Assembly (NCBI RefSeq): GCF_014805685.1
Contig: NC_060884.1
Span: 11,690,856 to 11,754,855 of the forward strand
Direction: 5' to 3'
Source: Silurus meridionalis
Lineage: Eukaryota; Chordata; Actinopteri; Siluriformes; Siluridae
Length of the DNA: 64,000 nucleotides
Made by a program: the position numbers and the translations under genes. Below the pieces are notes generated by a model. The model saw only the letters and a list, made by a program, of their open reading frames with translations. It was not told where the DNA came from and ran no database searches. How positions within the stretch are numbered: position 1 is the stretch's first letter; each line of letters begins with the position of its first letter. Shown in pieces: positions 60,377 to 64,000 of this stretch.

Positions 60377-60927
60377 CAGTACAGACCAAAAGTTTGGACA
60401 CACCTTCTCATTCAAAGAGTTTTCTTTATTTTCATGACTATGAAAATTGTAGAGTCACACTAAAGGCATCAAGGGCTATTTGACCAAGAAGGAGAGTGAT
60501 GGGGTGCTGCGCCAGATGACCTGGCCTCCACAGTCACCGGACCTGAACCCAATCGAGATGGTTTAGGGGTGAGCTGGACCGCAGAGTGAAGGCAAAAGGG
60601 CCAACAAGTGCCAATCATCTCTCAGGGAACTCCTTCAAGACTGTTGGAAGACCATTTCAGGTGACTACCTCTTGAAGCTCATCAAGAGAATGCCAAGAGT
60701 GTGCAAAGCAGTAATCAAAGCAAAAGGTGGCTACTTTGAAGAACCTAGAATATGAAATTTTTCAGTTGTTTCACACTTTTTTGTTATGTATATAATTCCA
60801 TATATAATTCCACATGTGTTAATTCATAGTTTTGATGCCTTCAGTGTGAATCTACAATTTTCATAGTCATGAAAATAAAGAAAACTCTTTGAATGAGAAG
60901 GTGTGTCCAAACTTTTGGTCTGTACTG
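60377..60927 (+). mobile_element. Tc1-like MITE with ~97-bp near-identical inverted repeats
   Basis: Both ends start CAGTACAGACCAAAAGTTTG. The inverted repeats extend about 97 bp with only two differences that I can see, and are flanked by TA at 60375-60376 and 60928-60929. The core keeps the 3' part of a transposase (CCACAGTCACCGGACCTGAA, encoding the [12 protein letters not shown] motif; AAGACTGTTGGAAGACCATT; GTGGCTACTTTGAAGAACCT). The N-terminal and central parts are deleted. It is a 551-bp internal deletion derivative of a longer Tc1-like element. Confidence 0.92.
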
Positions 60928-60929
60928 TA

Positions 60930-61745
60930 TATCTGGCAATTACAGGGAAACTAATTTTCGATCAGACATATGTATGGCTTTAGCTTTAACAAAGAATAAA
61001 CACTTAGTAGTTTGCTTCTGCATATTAAATACAGTTTTTATGATCATATTATAGCTAAATTGTATTCCTCCTCCCACTTTATGGAAATTCTTCAAACCCG
61101 CACACTGACTGATGTGGCATCATATTTTAAAAGTTCACTTCTTTGCACTTGGCATATAGAGTGCAGGTTATCCAAAACAACAGAACTAAAACACGACGGA
61201 GCACCATATTAGACGCCCCACTTCAAAGAGAGAGAGTTTCAGAAAACTCGAGGCACCATAAACCATGTACATAGTTCAACTGAAATTCCCCTGTGCAGTG
61301 TAAATGCAGTTTGCCACTATGTGTGGTACTTCCCCAGATTATTTTTAAGCTTATTCCACTTCCTTTTATTGGTCCATCAGATGTCGAAATTGCTTGAGGT
61401 AGTCATACCCATCACATTCTGCCTTTGTGTTGCTCAAATATGGTGACATTTAGTATCTGCATCCTAACAGAATGATTTCTGCATGTATATGTTTGTGTGT
61501 GTGCGCGAGATAGAAATAAGTAACGTATGCTCTTAAATAGATTAGAAAGATTACAGTGACTAATCATTCTTTGGAAATTGATTTTGTTGTAAATTTTACA
61601 CAGTCATTTTGATCTACACGGGGGAATTCACAGCAGAATTGTTAGTTCCGATGTCCAAAACAAGCAGTTTATATATCCAGGTTATTAGTTTTTTATTCAT
61701 TTTTTTTATTGAAACAAGCAGGTTCCCAACACTGGCGGTCGGTAA
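60930..61745. other. Nothing recognised
   Basis: AT-rich with no gene-like frame. A short GT/GCGC run is near 61493-61506. Confidence 0.5.
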
Positions 61746-61749
61746 GAAC

Positions 61750-62775
61750 TACAACTTGATTTGATTGATTTGCAAATCTCACACACCCATATTTTATTCA
61801 CAAAAGAACATACAAACTATCTAAAATGTTTAAACTAAGGAAATGTATTTTAAGAAAAAAAAATTTGATTTTTTATTTTGGTCACAACACGTCTAAGGAA
61901 ATTTGGGACGAGGCAACAAGAGGTTGGAAAAGTATGTGTTACTAAAAAGAAATAGCTAGAGAAACATTTCGCAACTAATTAGGTTAAACGGCAACAAGTC
62001 AGTAACGTGACTCGGCATACAAAGATGGGCAGAGGTTCACGAATCGGCTTCATCTACAAACGTTCCACAACATAAAATTGTGGAGCCTTTAAATATCTCA
62101 TATAGAGTACATATCATCAAGAGTCAAATGTAAAAGTGTGCACAAGGGTGAAAATAAATATTCAAATCAGATTTTTGGCCACTCATGGGACAAGTTTGAT
62201 TTTGTATCCACATCCACAAATGCAGGTTAAAGCTCTATTATGCATAGGAGAAGCCATACGTGAACATGATCCAGAAACACCGTTGTCACCAACCTGCTTG
62301 TCATCAGCGCTCAAGTTAAAAATCCACATCTCCAATGGTATAGTGGTGCACCAGTGCCTATGCCTATGAAATCGGCAGCTTGCACATTTGGAAAGCCACA
62401 ATCAATGCAAAGGTATATAACAAATTTCAACAAAACAATGCTAAACCGCATACTGCATGGCTTCAGTGTAGAAGAGTCCATGTGGGCTGGCTACAGGGTT
62501 CAGACCTTTCACCAAAAAAACAAACAAACAAAAAAGCCTCAGGACCTGTTAAGCAGTTAAAATCCTATATCAGACTTGAGTGGGACACCATTCTTTTCCC
62601 AAAACTCCAGCAACTGGTCTCCTCAGTTTTCATGTATAGAGACTGCATTTAAAAGTTAAAATGGCCCTGTCCAATCTTAGAGATGTACTGAAGCATCAAC
62701 TTCAAAATTGTTTCCTTAAAATGGAACATTTCCACAATTTAAACATTCAATATGAGTTTGTTATATTGTGAATAA
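61750..62775 (+). pseudogene. Old Tc1-like fossil, same family as 23090-24288
   Basis: GATGGGCAGAGGTTCACGAA is the transposase start (MGRGSRI). Then CACAAATGCAGGTTAAAGCT, GAACATGATCCAGAAACACC, CATACTGCATGGCTTCAGTG and CAACTGGTCTCCTCAGTTTT follow family order. The upstream leader GGAAAAGTATGTGTTACTAA also matches. Frames are destroyed and terminal repeats unrecognisable. Confidence 0.75.
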
Positions 62776-62972
62776 TCTGGGTTTATGTTTATGTCATTTC
62801 CTTTAGTCAACGCTGTACAATGTGGTTTTAGAAAATTGTGCTCGTTCAAGCACCAGAACTTCAGTTGGTGTTTCAGGTTATCACAAAGGTGTTTAGTGAG
62901 TTTGAGGTCAGGGTTCGGCAAAGAGGATAACGTAATGTGTCTATATACTTTTGGGTATTTAATGCATTAAGG

Positions 62973-63383
62973 CAGTGGTACCGGGCCGCACAGAAAGAAT
63001 ACATAACTTACATTATTTCCGTTTTATTTATTATCTGATTCTGAACGAGGTTTTATTTTGGAAAATTACCGGATTCTTTCGTCCACATCTGTCTACGACT
63101 CACTCTTGATGCATGTCAAGAAGCTTCCCTCGGTCACATGACTTACCTCCATCCTCTACATTCTTAAAGGGGCTGCTCCGGCCGCTAACACATTATACAT
63201 TTCCTGCTAAAGTCAAACCCCTAAGCTACCAAAATGAACAAACAACAATACAGTGGATTTATGATTATTATTATATTTAGAAAATACTAGGTGTTATGCC
63301 GGTCGTATCATTTTATTTTGTTGTATTTATCCGCCACACTTTTAAGACCCTTCCATGGCGCAAAAAAAGGTTGGGGACCGCTG
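62973..63383 (-). mobile_element. Charlie-type hAT non-autonomous element
   Basis: The right end reads GGTTGGGGACCGCTG (inverse CAGCGGTCCCCAACC). The left end is CAGTGGTACCGGGCCGCAC, and its homology to a full-length element suggests a deletion there. Flanks CATTAAGG (62965-62972) and CATTAAGT (63384-63391) match at 7 of 8, fitting a hAT target duplication. Internal sequence such as GTGGCGGATAAATACAACAA (minus strand) is familiar from fish hAT elements. No transposase frame. Confidence 0.75.
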
Positions 63384-63569
63384 CATTAAGTCATAGTGAG
63401 ACCCTCAAATTGACTTTTTTTTATTTTTTAAATCAAGAATATAAAGAGATATGCGAATAGAAACAAAATATAGCAAAATACAGTAAAGTGCATTAGAACT
63501 GTACTCCATTGAGCAAATGTAAACATATTATCCTAAACCAATACACTATGTTCATATGATGAAAAAACA

Positions 63570-63720
63570 TGGACATTTATGGCAGACGTCCTTTAGAAAA
63601 TCTGACTTGATTCTCTTCAACAACTGAGCAGGTTGAAACGGCAGCTTGGTGTTCTTGGGATTTCCACCCGTGACCTTCTTATTAGAAGTCCAATGTCTTA
63701 ACCACTGAACTACAAGCTGA
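63570..63720 (-). repeat. tRNA-derived SINE
   Basis: The minus strand gives A-box-like TAGTTCAGTGGTTAAGACAT, TTGGACTTCTAATAAGAAGG, B-box-like GGTGGAAATCCC, the middle AGCTGCCGTTTCAACCTGC and a tail with GGACGTCTGCCATAAATG. Both the head and tail of a fish SINE are present, shortened in the middle. Confidence 0.75.
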
Positions 63721-63747
63721 TTATATATATATATATATATATATATA
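63721..63747. repeat. (TA)n microsatellite
   Basis: About 13 TA units directly beside the SINE head. Confidence 0.93.
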
Positions 63748-63834
63748 CATTCTGCCTATGTGTGAAGGGTGTACACAGGATATGCTTGATCACAAGGGAC
63801 ATTACCAAGACACAATAAAGACTAAAAAATAAAT

Positions 63835-64000
63835 GAGGGCTCGGCCCTTGGAGACGATTATGTAGCTTCATAGTCCGTATTAATGCGCATAATTAGCTGA
63901 TCTTTTTAGCTTAGTTAATTGGGCCTTTGGGTAAACAGAGCTTGGCCTCGCTAATGAAATAATAATTTGCCGACCCCCTCTCCACCCTGTTCCACGTTGC
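63835..64000. promoter_or_regulatory. Candidate conserved non-coding element at window edge
   Basis: A dense run of homeodomain-type words (ATTAATG, ATAATTAGC, TTAGTTAATTG, GCTAATGAAATAATAATTTG) lies with GGGCCTTTGGG and ACAGAGCTTGGCC. It is repeat-free and resembles vertebrate developmental enhancers. Inferred only; it is cut by the window end. Confidence 0.3.

Overview
This is a 64 kb piece of AT-rich vertebrate nuclear DNA, almost certainly from a teleost fish and possibly a catfish. The evidence is intron-bearing orthologues of vertebrate genes, many fish-type Tc1 and hAT transposons, LINE tails, tRNA-derived SINEs and long (TA)n and (CA)n microsatellites. The species guess rests only on repeat flavour. 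I see no bacterial-style operon, CRISPR array or rRNA gene, and no intact tRNA gene.

Three genes are supported. (1) The last two coding exons of pdzrn3 (+ strand, 197-313 and 983-2500) encode the C-terminal half of a RING/PDZ E3 ubiquitin ligase and end in a PDZ-ligand tail. A 3'UTR follows to about 3.5 kb. (2) A complete ppp4r2 gene (- strand, start codon 39152, stop 30923) has nine coding exons giving 410 residues. It encodes regulatory subunit 2 of protein phosphatase 4 and has a CpG-rich, CRE-containing promoter at about 39.2 kb. (3) Six exons of gxylt2 (- strand, 56742 to 43675) encode a GT8 glucoside xylosyltransferase that acts on Notch EGF repeats. The first exon, with the start codon and membrane anchor, was not found and probably lies beyond the right edge. 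pdzrn3 and ppp4r2 converge tail to tail, and gxylt2 lies head-side of ppp4r2 on the same strand. As I recall it, this is the arrangement in human 3p13, so the block looks like ancient synteny. The three products do not form one pathway.

Layout: 1-3.5 kb, pdzrn3 end; 3.5-29.7 kb, gene-free DNA with Tc1 fossils, LINE and SINE scraps, microsatellites and several stretches that read like conserved non-coding DNA; 29.7-39.3 kb, ppp4r2; 39.7-40.4 kb, LINE fragment; about 41-56.7 kb, gxylt2 with introns full of transposon remnants; 56.7-64 kb, probable gxylt2 intron 1 or upstream DNA with further DNA transposons and a homeobox-site-rich block at the edge.

I found no undescribed biological system. 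The most interesting observations are structural. A hAT element landed about 20 bp from a ppp4r2 splice acceptor, and its 8-bp target duplication contains a good branch-point motif. There is a nested Tc1/pogo-like/LTR-like insertion beside a long (TA)n tract, a Tc1 deletion derivative with nearly identical ~97-bp inverted repeats, a second MITE nested in a Tc1 remnant, and a perfect PBX-MEIS composite site downstream of pdzrn3.
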